Source of the DNA: Burkholderiales bacterium Ga0077544
GTDB taxonomy: Bacteria; Pseudomonadota; Gammaproteobacteria; Burkholderiales; Burkholderiaceae_D
NCBI GenBank assembly: GCA_001464355.1
Contig: LNEU01000018.1
Location: 124,001 to 188,000, forward strand
Direction of reading: 5' to 3'
DNA: 64,000 bases
Shown: positions 54,669 through 63,396 of the stretch, piece after piece
How positions within the stretch are numbered: the first letter of the stretch is position 1
Layout of the letters: the number at the start of each line of letters is the position of its first letter
Translations under genes and position numbers: made by a program
The notes under the pieces: generated by a model
Seen by the model: only the letters and a program-made list of their open reading frames with translations
The model's database searches: none
Told to the model about the DNA's origin: nothing

Positions 54669-54998
54669 ATGAAGACATTGATAGACGTGACGGGGTGCTT
54701 TCCCGTTTTACGCGCGCTGAATGCGCAACAATTTACAAATGCAATCGAGCCCCGCTTGCTGGATATTCGTAATCCATTGACTGGTTTGCAAATCGATATG
54801 TTCGGCAAGGTAACTTCGGTAGAGATCGCGGAAGAACTAGGCATCGTCACAGTGGAAATAGACGTTGCGGATGATTTTTTGCAGCGCTATCAATTGCAGC
54901 CGGAGCAGATCCGTACGATTCTCGTCGAGCGCATTACCAAATTGCGACATCCTGCAACGGGCGCTATGGCGAGAGTGGAGGCACGGCTGGCGAGTTGA
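54669..54998 (+). CDS. Hypothetical protein (109 aa)
   Basis: The ATG is preceded by TAAGGAAAA, a good ribosome-binding site. The product starts MKTLIDVTGCFPVLRALNAQ, is soluble and looks like an alpha/beta protein with strands such as IVTVEIDVADDF. I do not recognise the family. It lies about 85 bases after the SUMF1-fold gene on the same strand, so they could be co-transcribed, and it is convergent with def. It has no membrane helix or cysteine motif. Confidence 0.6.
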   Translation: MKTLIDVTGCFPVLRALNAQQFTNAIEPRLLDIRNPLTGLQIDMFGKVTSVEIAEELGIVTVEIDVADDFLQRYQLQPEQIRTILVERITKLRHPATGAMARVEARLAS

Positions 54999-55076
54999 TG
55001 CAGATAGCTGAGCTTGCTCGGTGATGTTGGGTAATCGTTGTGTACGGTTATTTTAAGTATCGGCAGCAAAGAAAAA

Positions 55077-55589
55077 TCAGCGGACCTTGCTGCGCGATCT
55101 TTCTTGCTTGTCCAGCGCGGTCAAGATGCGCTTCTGATTCAACGGCGACAGGTGTTCGACGAACACCATCCCTTGCAAATGATCGAGTTCGTGCTGTATG
55201 CACATCGCCTTCAAACCATCCGCCTGCAACTCAAACGGCTTGCCATCCAGATCCAGCGCACGCACGCGTATCCATGCCGCGCGACTCACTGTCTCATAGA
55301 CATCACGAACAGATAAACAGCCTTCCTCGAACTCCGCTTTGCCGCCCATCTTGATCACTTCAGGATTGATCAACACCAGCAGTTGATTGCCTTTCTCTGA
55401 TACGTCCACCAGGATGATTCGCAGGTGCACGTCCACCTGCGTTGCAGCCAGGCCTATGCCATCGGCTGCATACATTGTCTGCGCCATGTCGCGCACCAGC
55501 TTGTGAATCTGTTCGTCTATCTTGGCGACCGGCTGCGCAATCGTGTGCAGCCGGTCGTCGGGATATTGCAGGATGGCTAGCTTGCTCAT
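55077..55589 (-). CDS. def: Peptide deformylase
   Basis: This 170-aa enzyme removes the formyl group from the N-terminal methionine of new proteins. All three metal-site motifs are present: [16 protein letters not shown] and the HELDH of [11 protein letters not shown], which bind Fe(II) or Zn through one Cys and two His. It has the standard PDF length. It is not next to fmt here, so it may be a second deformylase gene, but nothing in the sequence marks it as unusual. Confidence 0.96.
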   Translation of the reverse strand: MSKLAILQYPDDRLHTIAQPVAKIDEQIHKLVRDMAQTMYAADGIGLAATQVDVHLRIILVDVSEKGNQLLVLINPEVIKMGGKAEFEEGCLSVRDVYETVSRAAWIRVRALDLDGKPFELQADGLKAMCIQHELDHLQGMVFVEHLSPLNQKRILTALDKQERSRSKVR

Positions 55590-55663
55590 GTTGATTCAGA
55601 TTTTCTCGAAGATGACGCATGCACATTTTAATTGACTGATTTTTATCACCGCGCCAGTCAATT

Positions 55664-55680
55664 TTTATATTTCGTTTACA
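55664..55680. promoter_or_regulatory. KdpE-box-like sequence upstream of the kdp operon
   Basis: TTTATATTTCGTTTACA closely matches the KdpE operator of the E. coli kdpFABC promoter (TTTATA-N5-TTTACA, from memory). It lies about 83 bases before the first small ORF of the operon, and the cognate regulator genes kdpD and kdpE are at its end. Confidence 0.7.
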
Positions 55681-55762
55681 CCCTACACCGAAGTCTTTAC
55701 TAAATTTTTAGACCATTTCTCCTAAGCTACTTCTCATCAAAACAATGATGTGGAGTTTGAAA

Positions 55763-55855
55763 ATGGACCTCGTATTTATAAGCGCAATCGCAGCGTTTTT
55801 GCTGGTTTGCTGTGTATTCGCCGAAGGCTGCAGCAAGTTGGGAGAGCGTAAATGA
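55763..55855 (+). CDS. Membrane microprotein (30 aa) preceding kdpF
   Basis: The ORF starts MDLVFISAIAAFLLVCCVF and ends EGCSKLGERK. It is one hydrophobic helix followed by a short polar tail. A GGAG lies about eight bases before the ATG. It overlaps the kdpF start as ATGA, so it is translationally coupled to kdpF. I have an impression of similar small ORFs ahead of kdpF in other proteobacteria, but no named family. It may be an extra small subunit or regulator of the KdpFABC pump, or a leader ORF. It is not in the supplied track. Confidence 0.6.
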   Translation: MDLVFISAIAAFLLVCCVFAEGCSKLGERK

Positions 55856-55941
55856 ATCTATTTTACGTAATCGGCGCGCTGGTGGCGGCCGGTTTGCTTA
55901 TTTATCTCGTGACGGCATTGGTGAAGGCGGAGGATTTATAA
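55852..55941 (+). CDS. kdpF: K(+)-transporting ATPase subunit F
   Basis: This 29-aa single-helix protein, MNLFYVIGALVAAGLLIYLV followed by TALVKAEDL, matches KdpF, including the usual ending in Lys-Ala/Pro-Glu-(D/R)-(L/F). KdpF stabilises the KdpABC complex in the membrane. It begins inside the preceding stop codon and ends two bases before the kdpA start. It is too short for the supplied track. Confidence 0.93.
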   Translation: MNLFYVIGALVAAGLLIYLVTALVKAEDL

Positions 55942-55942
55942 A

Positions 55943-57748
55943 ATGACTTCGCAATCCATCATGTACCTCGTTGCATTTTTATCCGTATTGCTGGTTCTGG
56001 CGTATCCCTTGGGCCTGTTCATGGCGAAAGTCAGTGACGGTACGCCGATACGCGGCTTGGGCTGGGTGCTCAAGATAGAAAATGTTCTGTATCGACTTGC
56101 AGGTCTCGGCGTGCAATCTGCGATGAGCTGGAAAAGCTACGCCATCGCGCTATTGGTATTCAACACTGTAGGTGCGCTATTTGTATATGCGGTACAGCGC
56201 GCGCAAGCCTGGTTACCACTGAATCCACAAGGTTTTGGTAACGTCAGTTCTGATTCATCGTTCAATACTGCAGTCAGCTTTGCCACAAATACAAACTGGC
56301 AAGGCTATGCCGGCGAAACGACGATGAGTTATTTAACGCAGATGCTGGCGTTGACCGGGCAAAACTTCTTTTCAGCGGCCACCGGTATCGCCGTTGCATT
56401 TGCACTGATTCGTGGCTTCAGTTCCCGTTCTGCCAAATCGATAGGCAACTTCTGGGTTGATCTGACACGTTCCACGTTGTACATCCTGTTGCCACTTTCC
56501 ATCATCGTATCGATTGCCTTGATGGGGCAGGGCGTGATCCAGAATTTCTCTGCATATCAAGATGTCTCGCTGATCGATCCAGTGACGTATCAGCAAGCCA
56601 AAACGAACCCTGACGGACAGCCTGTGGTGGATGCTGAAGGCAAGCCCCTAATGGAAACCTTGACTGCCAAAACGCAAACCATCGCAATGGGGCCGGTTGC
56701 ATCACAAGAAGCAATCAAGATGCTGGGTACCAATGGCGGCGGTTTCTTCAATGCGAACTCGGCTCATCCTTACGAAAATCCGACTGCACTCAGCAACTTC
56801 ATCCAGATGCTGGCGATCTTCCTGATTCCGGCTGGTCTGTGCTTTACGTTCGGCCGCCTGGTCGGCGATATGCGGCAAGGCTGGGTAGTACTCGGTGCGA
56901 TGACCCTGATCTTTATCGTGATGACATCGATCGTGATGATCTCGGAACAAACCGCGCACCCAGCGATGCAAGCGCTAGGCGTTGATCAGGCCCCCAGCCC
57001 AACCCAATCCGGCGGCTACATGGAAGGCAAGGAAACCCGGTTCGGCATCAGCGCGTCCGCCTTGTTCACTGCGGTGACGACGGCTGCGTCATGCGGTGCC
57101 GTCAACAATATGCATGATTCGCTGATGCCACTGGGCGGCTTCGTGCCACTGGTATTGATGCAATTTGGCGAAGTCGTATTCGGCGGTGTCGGGACCGGTT
57201 TGTACGGCATGTTGATCTTCGCGATTCTTGCAGTGTTCATTGCCGGCCTGATGATAGGTCGCACGCCGGAATATCTGGGTAAAAAAATCCAGTCTTACGA
57301 AATGAAGATGGCATCGATTGCGATTTTGGTGACCCCGACTCTTGTACTGGTTGGGACTGCGATTGCTGTACTGCTTGAACCGGGTAAGGCTGGGATTGCC
57401 AATCCGGGCGCGCATGGTTTCTCCGAGATTCTCTATGCGTTCACGTCGGCAGCCAATAACAACGGTAGCGCGTTTGCAGGATTGTCTGCCAACACGCCGT
57501 TCTATAACACGCTGCTGGCAGTCGCGATGTGGTTCGGCCGATTCGCGATGATCGTGCCGATTCTGGCGGTAGCCGGTTCGCTGGCAGGTAAGCAAAAACT
57601 GGAAGCTAATGCCGGCACGATGCCTACGCATGGCCCGCTGTTTATTGCCTTGCTGGTGGGTGTCGTAGTGCTGGTTGGCGTATTGAATTACGTCCCGGCG
57701 CTGGCACTCGGCCCCATCGTCGAACACCTGCAATTGTTCTCTCGATAG
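55943..57748 (+). CDS. kdpA: K(+)-transporting ATPase subunit A
   Basis: This 601-aa channel-like subunit of the high-affinity potassium pump has about ten membrane helices. Selectivity-filter segments typical of KdpA are visible, for example MLGTNGGGFFNANSAHPYENPT and later TTAASCGAVNNMHDS and FTSAANNNGSAFAGL. It selects and conducts potassium from the periplasm toward KdpB. It directly follows kdpF with one base between stop and start, and a hairpin separates it from kdpB. Confidence 0.97.
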   Translation: MTSQSIMYLVAFLSVLLVLAYPLGLFMAKVSDGTPIRGLGWVLKIENVLYRLAGLGVQSAMSWKSYAIALLVFNTVGALFVYAVQRAQAWLPLNPQGFGNVSSDSSFNTAVSFATNTNWQGYAGETTMSYLTQMLALTGQNFFSAATGIAVAFALIRGFSSRSAKSIGNFWVDLTRSTLYILLPLSIIVSIALMGQGVIQNFSAYQDVSLIDPVTYQQAKTNPDGQPVVDAEGKPLMETLTAKTQTIAMGPVASQEAIKMLGTNGGGFFNANSAHPYENPTALSNFIQMLAIFLIPAGLCFTFGRLVGDMRQGWVVLGAMTLIFIVMTSIVMISEQTAHPAMQALGVDQAPSPTQSGGYMEGKETRFGISASALFTAVTTAASCGAVNNMHDSLMPLGGFVPLVLMQFGEVVFGGVGTGLYGMLIFAILAVFIAGLMIGRTPEYLGKKIQSYEMKMASIAILVTPTLVLVGTAIAVLLEPGKAGIANPGAHGFSEILYAFTSAANNNGSAFAGLSANTPFYNTLLAVAMWFGRFAMIVPILAVAGSLAGKQKLEANAGTMPTHGPLFIALLVGVVVLVGVLNYVPALALGPIVEHLQLFSR

Positions 57749-57772
57749 TTCTCACAATAATCAACCAGAAAC

Positions 57773-57802
57773 GGTGAGCGCGAGCCGCTTGCCGCTCTCA
57801 CC
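57773..57802 (+). other. Hairpin between kdpA and kdpB
   Basis: GGTGAGCG pairs with CGCTCTCACC (2-base bulge) around a 12-base loop, in the 73 bases between kdpA and kdpB. It may adjust expression of the subunits by affecting mRNA stability. Confidence 0.4.
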
Positions 57803-57821
57803 AAATTAAAGAAAGCCTGCC

Positions 57822-59921
57822 ATGCAAATGCCAGAATCCAATGCGGTGCCTGTCGTGTCACGTAAAAGCCTGACGCTTTTCGATACGGCCTTGATAGGTC
57901 CAGCCATTGTCGATGCATTCAAAAAACTGACGCCACGTGCACAGTGGCGCAGTCCTGTGATGTTTGTTGTCTATGTTGGCAGCATCATTACTACATTGTT
58001 GTTCCTTCAATCACTCTTCGGTAAAGGCGAGGCCAGCCCTGGCTTTATCTTTGCCATTTCGATTTGGCTATGGTTCACGGTGCTGTTTGCCAACTTCGCC
58101 GAATCATTGGCCGAAGGACGCAGCAAGGCGCAAGCTGCGTCCTTGCGCGCCTTGAAGCAAACCGTGCTGGCGAAGAAACTCTCAGTGCCTAAGCACGGCA
58201 CATCATGGTTGCCTGCATCGCCGGCCGATTTGCGCAAGGGCGATACCGTACTGGTCGAAGCCGGCGACGTGATTCCGGTCGATGGCGAAGTGCTAGAGGG
58301 AGTGGCATCCGTCGATGAAAGCGCCATCACCGGCGAATCGGCTCCCGTGATTCGTGAGTCGGGCGGTGACTTTTCTTCCGTCACCGGCGGCACGCGCGTG
58401 TTGTCAGACTGGCTGGTGGTGCGCATCGCGGTCAATCCTGGCGAAGCCTTCATTGATCGTATGATCGCGATGGTCGAAGGTGCGAAGCGTCAAAAGACAC
58501 CGAATGAAATCGCCTTGACGATTTTGCTGGTCGCACTGACCATCATCTTCCTGATCGTGACTGTGACCTTATTGCCGTTCTCACTGTACTCGGTAGAAGC
58601 GGCTGGTAGCGGTTCACCTATTACCATCACAGTATTGATCGCACTGCTGGTCTGCTTGATCCCGACCACCATAGGTGGCTTGTTATCAGCGATTGGTGTG
58701 GCCGGCATGAGCCGCATGATGCAAGCCAATGTGATCGCCACGTCGGGACGTGCAGTAGAAGCGGCAGGCGACGTCGATGTATTGTTGCTGGATAAGACGG
58801 GCACCATCACACTGGGTAATCGCCAAGCATCAGAATTTTATCCAGCACCGGGCATCACGCAAATTCAGTTGGCCGATGTTGCACAACTCGCTTCGCTGGC
58901 CGATGAAACGCCGGAAGGCCGCAGCATCGTCATCCTTGCCAAACAGAAATTCAATATACGCGAACGCGATATCGCTGCCTTGAACGCGAGCTTCGTTCAC
59001 TTCAGTGCGCAGACACGCATGAGCGGCGTTGATATGGGAGAGCGCATTATCCGCAAGGGTTCGGTTGATGCGGTGAAAAAGCATATCGAATTGCTGGGCC
59101 GTCCATTCCCTATAGAAGTATCGAATACGGTGGACGATATTTCACGCCGCGGCAGTACGCCTTTGGTGGTGGTTGATGATGGTCGTGTGATGGGCGTGGT
59201 CGAACTAAAGGATATCGTCAAGGGCGGTATCAAGGAACGCTTCGCCGAACTGCGTCGCATGGGCATCAAAACCCTGATGATCACCGGCGACAACAAGCTG
59301 ACTGCAGCAGCGATTGCGGCCGAAGCCGGCGTCGATGACTTCCTCGCCGAAGCGACGCCGGAACAAAAACTTAAACTGATACGCGAATACCAGTCGCAAG
59401 GCCGTCTGGTCGCGATGACTGGCGACGGTACCAACGATGCGCCGGCATTGGCGCAGGCCGATGTTGCGGTAGCGATGAACTCCGGCACACAAGCAGCGAA
59501 GGAAGCCGGCAACATGGTCGATCTGGACTCCAATCCTACCAAACTGCTGGAGATCGTCGAGATCGGCAAGCAGATGTTGATGACGCGCGGTTCACTGACG
59601 ACGTTCTCTATCTCCAATGATATCGCCAAGTATTTCGCGATCATCCCGGCTGCATTTGTCACGACTTATCCGCAGTTGAAGGCGCTGGACATCATGCATT
59701 TGAGCAGCCCGTCATCGGCCATCATGTCGGCCGTGATTTTCAATGCGCTGATCATCGTTGTGCTGATCCCGCTGGCCTTGAAGGGTGTCAAGTATCGCGC
59801 GGTGGGTGCTGCCGCCTTGTTACGTCGCAATATGCTGATCTATGGTCTGGGCGGAATATTGGTGCCCTTCGTCGGCATCAAATTGATCGACATGATCCTG
59901 ACCGTTTTTGGTCTTATCTGA
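57822..59921 (+). CDS. kdpB: K(+)-transporting ATPase subunit B (P-type ATPase)
   Basis: This 699-aa protein is the ATP-hydrolysing subunit of KdpFABC. P-type motifs are intact: [10 protein letters not shown] (in E. coli the Ser of TGES is the site of inhibitory phosphorylation), [18 protein letters not shown] in the membrane, the phosphorylated Asp in [13 protein letters not shown] (about residue 325), and [24 protein letters not shown]. It energises potassium uptake when external potassium is low. kdpC follows after seven bases. Confidence 0.97.
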   Translation: MQMPESNAVPVVSRKSLTLFDTALIGPAIVDAFKKLTPRAQWRSPVMFVVYVGSIITTLLFLQSLFGKGEASPGFIFAISIWLWFTVLFANFAESLAEGRSKAQAASLRALKQTVLAKKLSVPKHGTSWLPASPADLRKGDTVLVEAGDVIPVDGEVLEGVASVDESAITGESAPVIRESGGDFSSVTGGTRVLSDWLVVRIAVNPGEAFIDRMIAMVEGAKRQKTPNEIALTILLVALTIIFLIVTVTLLPFSLYSVEAAGSGSPITITVLIALLVCLIPTTIGGLLSAIGVAGMSRMMQANVIATSGRAVEAAGDVDVLLLDKTGTITLGNRQASEFYPAPGITQIQLADVAQLASLADETPEGRSIVILAKQKFNIRERDIAALNASFVHFSAQTRMSGVDMGERIIRKGSVDAVKKHIELLGRPFPIEVSNTVDDISRRGSTPLVVVDDGRVMGVVELKDIVKGGIKERFAELRRMGIKTLMITGDNKLTAAAIAAEAGVDDFLAEATPEQKLKLIREYQSQGRLVAMTGDGTNDAPALAQADVAVAMNSGTQAAKEAGNMVDLDSNPTKLLEIVEIGKQMLMTRGSLTTFSISNDIAKYFAIIPAAFVTTYPQLKALDIMHLSSPSSAIMSAVIFNALIIVVLIPLALKGVKYRAVGAAALLRRNMLIYGLGGILVPFVGIKLIDMILTVFGLI

Positions 59922-59928
59922 ATCAAGA

Positions 59929-60516
59929 ATGAAACGAATTAATATGAAAGCGACATTTCGTCCCGCACTGGTTTTATTTGCCGTGCTCACCCTGATTTGC
60001 GGCGTCATCTATCCGTTCGCGGTTGCCGGCATCGGCAAGCTTGCCTTCATTGAGCAGGCAGAAGGCAGTCTGGTATCACGTAACGGCGAGCTGGTTGGCT
60101 CCGCGCTGATCGGTCAGGCGTTTTCATCTCCCTGGTATTTCTGGGGACGTCCATCAGCTACAGGCCCTATGCCTAACAACGCGGCGGCCTCCAGCGGTGC
60201 CAATCAGGGGCCGCTTAATCCGGCATTGATCGACAACGTGAAAGGTCGCATCGCTGTGTTGAAAGACGTTGATCCTGACAATACCTTGCCGATTCCTGTG
60301 GATCTGGTGACTGCCTCAGCGAGCGGACTCGATCCTGAAATCAGTTTGGCGGCGGCGCAGTATCAGGCAGTTCGCGTCGCGCGTGAACGCAAGATGGCGC
60401 TGGAAGAAGTGCACAGCATCATAGGCAAGTACAGCAGAGGCCAATATCTTGGATTCTTCGGTGAGCCGCGCGTGAACGTACTGGCATTGAATCTCGCACT
60501 GGACCAACGTCAGTAA
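59929..60516 (+). CDS. kdpC: K(+)-transporting ATPase subunit C
   Basis: This protein of about 195 aa has one N-terminal helix (RPALVLFAVLTLICGVIYPFAV) and a periplasmic domain with GSALIGQAF, YFWGRPSAT, NQGPLNPALIDNV and ASGLDPEISLAAAQYQ, all characteristic of KdpC. It is needed for assembly and activity of the pump. I start at MKRINMKATF (59929), seven bases after kdpB; MKATF at 59944 is an alternative, and the track start at 59908 lies inside kdpB. Confidence 0.95.
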   Translation: MKRINMKATFRPALVLFAVLTLICGVIYPFAVAGIGKLAFIEQAEGSLVSRNGELVGSALIGQAFSSPWYFWGRPSATGPMPNNAAASSGANQGPLNPALIDNVKGRIAVLKDVDPDNTLPIPVDLVTASASGLDPEISLAAAQYQAVRVARERKMALEEVHSIIGKYSRGQYLGFFGEPRVNVLALNLALDQRQ

Positions 60517-60636
60517 TCGCTAGTTCGGGCGGCCGCAGCATGCAGTGCCCGTATTTTCCTGTTGTGAGTGCCTGGCGTTTTCACCGAATATGGCACAATC
60601 AAAGCCATTACTTTATTCCTTATCGTCGCCACATTT

Positions 60637-63396
60637 ATGCCTCCAGTCGATCACCAACGTCCTGACCCAGATGCCTTGTTGGCGCATGTGCAGGAACAGG
60701 AGCGTAGAGCCGAACGGGGGACATTACGCATTTATTTCGGCGCGTCTGCCGGCGTAGGGAAAACCTATGCGATGTTGTCTGCTGCGCGCCGGATGCAGGC
60801 CGAAGGTCACGATGTGCTGGTTGGCATCGTCGAGACGCATGGCCGCAGCGAGACCGCCGCTTTGCTTGATGGACTGGACGTGCTCCCACGCAAAGAAATT
60901 GCGTATCGCGACAAGACCATTACTGAATTCGATATCGATGCAGCACTGGCACGCAAGCCGGCATTGATTCTGGTAGACGAGCTGGCACATTCGAATGCGC
61001 CGGGTTCGCGTCACCCCAAACGCTGGCAGGATGTGCAAGAGCTGCTGGAAGCCGGCATAGACGTCTTCACAGCAGTCAATGTGCAGCATCTGGAAACCCT
61101 GAACGATGTGGTAGGCGGCATCACGGGTATCCGCGTCGCGGAAACCCTGCCGGACACTGTATTCGATCAAGCCGACGAAGTCGTATTGGTCGATATACCC
61201 GCTGATGATTTGCTTGCGCGTCTCAGTGAAGGCAAGGTTTATCAGCCGCAACAGGCTGAACGTGCATCGCGCAATTTTTTCCGCAAAGGCAATTTGATTG
61301 CGCTACGCGAGCTGGCCCTGCGCCGTACCGCTGATCGTATTGGCGATGACGTACAAGCCTATCGGATAGAAAAATCCATCAATGGCGTGTGGAAAACCGA
61401 TTCCGATCTATTGGTCTGCATAGGTCCTCGTGCCGGTTGCGAACATGTGATTCGCAGCGCGGCGCAACTCGCCGGACAGTTGAACGCTGAATGGCATGCG
61501 GTGTATGTGGAAACACCGCAATTACAGCGTCTGTCTGCGGCACGGCGCGAACATATTCTGAAGACCTTGAAACTGGCGCAGGATCTGGGGGCAACCACGG
61601 CCGTCCTTTCCGGCGGTGATATTGCACGTGAAATCGTCCACTATGCGCGTAGTCATAATTTTTCGCGCATTGTCCTGGGCCGAGGACATGCCAGATGGTT
61701 TTGGCAGACCTCGCATTTGAAGCGTATTGCGCACTATGCGCCGGACATCGATTTGATGGAAACCGGACAAGGCGACAATGAGTCTTCTGCGTCGCACAGT
61801 TTTGCCGAGCGCTCAAGCCTGACTGCGGATGAAATGCCAGCCGCCCAGAAACACCGCTATTGGCCTTACGGCTGTGCAGTCGCTGCCTGCGGTTTTACCG
61901 CCTTGCTGGCAACGCCGCTGCTGCCGCATCTGGATCTGGCCAATATCGTGATGCTGTTTTTGCTGACAGAAGTATTGATTGCCGTCCGTTTCGGGCGTGG
62001 CCCTGCAGTAATGGCGGCATTTCTCAGCGTCGCCGTATTTGATTTCTTTTTCGTTCCGCCGCGCTTTTCATTTGCAGTCAGCGACGTACAGTATCTGGTT
62101 ACCTTTGCAGTGCTGTTGGTGGTCGGATTGATTGTCGGTCAGCTGACATCGGGATTGCGTTTCCAGGCCAAGATTGCTGCACATAGGGAAGGCCGGGCAC
62201 GTGCTCTGTATGAATTTTCTCGTGAGTTATCGGGGGCATTGCAAACTGAGCAGATATTCGAGATTACGCAATCCTTCATACAGAGAACCTTCCGTGCCAA
62301 GGCCATATTGTTGTTGCCTGATGATGCGGCACGCTTGTCGCTTCCTTCCAATGTTGGTGGCAATGCTGCTAACCCAGCAGAACTCGATATCGGCATAGCG
62401 CAATGGGCATTCGATCGCGCTACGCCAGCCGGTATGGGAACAGACACGCTGCCAGCTAGTATCTATTTTTATCTGCCCCTGGTCGCGCCGATGCGCACGC
62501 GTGGCGTTCTGGCAATTCAACCCGAGAACCGGCGCTGGATTCTGATTCCCGAGCAAAGACAGCAACTCGATACCTTTGCCGCGCTTGCTGCGATTGCACT
62601 TGAACGCGTGCATTACATCGAGGTAGCGCAAGACGCGCTGGTACGTATGGAGTCAGAACGTTTGCGCAATTCACTGCTGGCTGCGTTGTCGCATGATTTG
62701 CGCACTCCGCTGACTTCGCTGGTTGGCTTGTCTGAATCGTTGACGATGTCGAAGCCGCCACTGACCAGCAGTCAGCAAGAACTTGCGCAAGCCTTGCACG
62801 ATGAAGCGCTGCGCATGGGACATCTGGTTTCCAATTTGCTGGATATGGCGCGCATACAAAGCGGTGAGGTCAAACTCAATTTGCAATGGCAGGAATTTGA
62901 AGAAGTTGTCGGCAGTGCATTGCGTGCCAGCCAATCCGCGATAGTTCGTCATGAGATCAAAACCAGGTTGGCGCATGACTTGCCGCTGGTACGCTTCGAT
63001 GCTGTATTGATAGAACGTGTGTTGTGCAACCTGATAGAGAATGCAGCCAAGTACACACCGGCCGGCTCGCGCATCACCATCGCGGCAGAAACCAACGGAC
63101 GTTTTCTGGAAGTGGCGGTCTATGACAACGGCCCAGGTCTGCCGACCGGACAGGAAGATGCCATCTTTGAAAAATTCACCCGAGGTGAACGTGAATCTGC
63201 AACGCCAGGCGTAGGCCTCGGATTGGCAATTTGCCGCGCCATCGTCGAAGCGCATCAGGGAATGATACGTGCAGCGCATTCGCCGGAGGGTGGTGCTTCC
63301 ATCAATTTCACTTTGCCGCTAGGCACACCGCCGACTATGCCGGACCTGGACAACGATATGGACAATCGCGACACCACTTTGGATCACGCATCATGA
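60637..63396 (+). CDS. kdpD: Osmosensitive K(+)-channel sensor histidine kinase KdpD
   Basis: This protein of about 919 aa is the sensor kinase for the kdp operon. It starts MPPVDHQRPDPDALL, followed by the KdpD N-terminal domain with Walker-A-like GASAGVGKTYAML and a USP-like domain (IGPRAGCEHVI). Four closely spaced membrane helices (DUF4118, including VAVFDFFFVPPRFSF), a GAF domain, the phospho-acceptor His in LSHDLRTPLTSLVG, and the ATP-binding domain with NLIENAAKYTP and GVGLGLAICRAI follow. The longer track start is not needed. Its stop overlaps the kdpE start as ATGA. Both membrane potassium and turgor signals are proposed for the family. Confidence 0.95.
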   Translation: MPPVDHQRPDPDALLAHVQEQERRAERGTLRIYFGASAGVGKTYAMLSAARRMQAEGHDVLVGIVETHGRSETAALLDGLDVLPRKEIAYRDKTITEFDIDAALARKPALILVDELAHSNAPGSRHPKRWQDVQELLEAGIDVFTAVNVQHLETLNDVVGGITGIRVAETLPDTVFDQADEVVLVDIPADDLLARLSEGKVYQPQQAERASRNFFRKGNLIALRELALRRTADRIGDDVQAYRIEKSINGVWKTDSDLLVCIGPRAGCEHVIRSAAQLAGQLNAEWHAVYVETPQLQRLSAARREHILKTLKLAQDLGATTAVLSGGDIAREIVHYARSHNFSRIVLGRGHARWFWQTSHLKRIAHYAPDIDLMETGQGDNESSASHSFAERSSLTADEMPAAQKHRYWPYGCAVAACGFTALLATPLLPHLDLANIVMLFLLTEVLIAVRFGRGPAVMAAFLSVAVFDFFFVPPRFSFAVSDVQYLVTFAVLLVVGLIVGQLTSGLRFQAKIAAHREGRARALYEFSRELSGALQTEQIFEITQSFIQRTFRAKAILLLPDDAARLSLPSNVGGNAANPAELDIGIAQWAFDRATPAGMGTDTLPASIYFYLPLVAPMRTRGVLAIQPENRRWILIPEQRQQLDTFAALAAIALERVHYIEVAQDALVRMESERLRNSLLAALSHDLRTPLTSLVGLSESLTMSKPPLTSSQQELAQALHDEALRMGHLVSNLLDMARIQSGEVKLNLQWQEFEEVVGSALRASQSAIVRHEIKTRLAHDLPLVRFDAVLIERVLCNLIENAAKYTPAGSRITIAAETNGRFLEVAVYDNGPGLPTGQEDAIFEKFTRGERESATPGVGLGLAICRAIVEAHQGMIRAAHSPEGGASINFTLPLGTPPTMPDLDNDMDNRDTTLDHAS

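Noticed and set aside
57089-57733. 214-aa minus-strand ORF opposite kdpA
   Set aside because: It is a His/Arg/Gln-rich antisense translation without recognisable motifs, and kdpA is intact on the plus strand.
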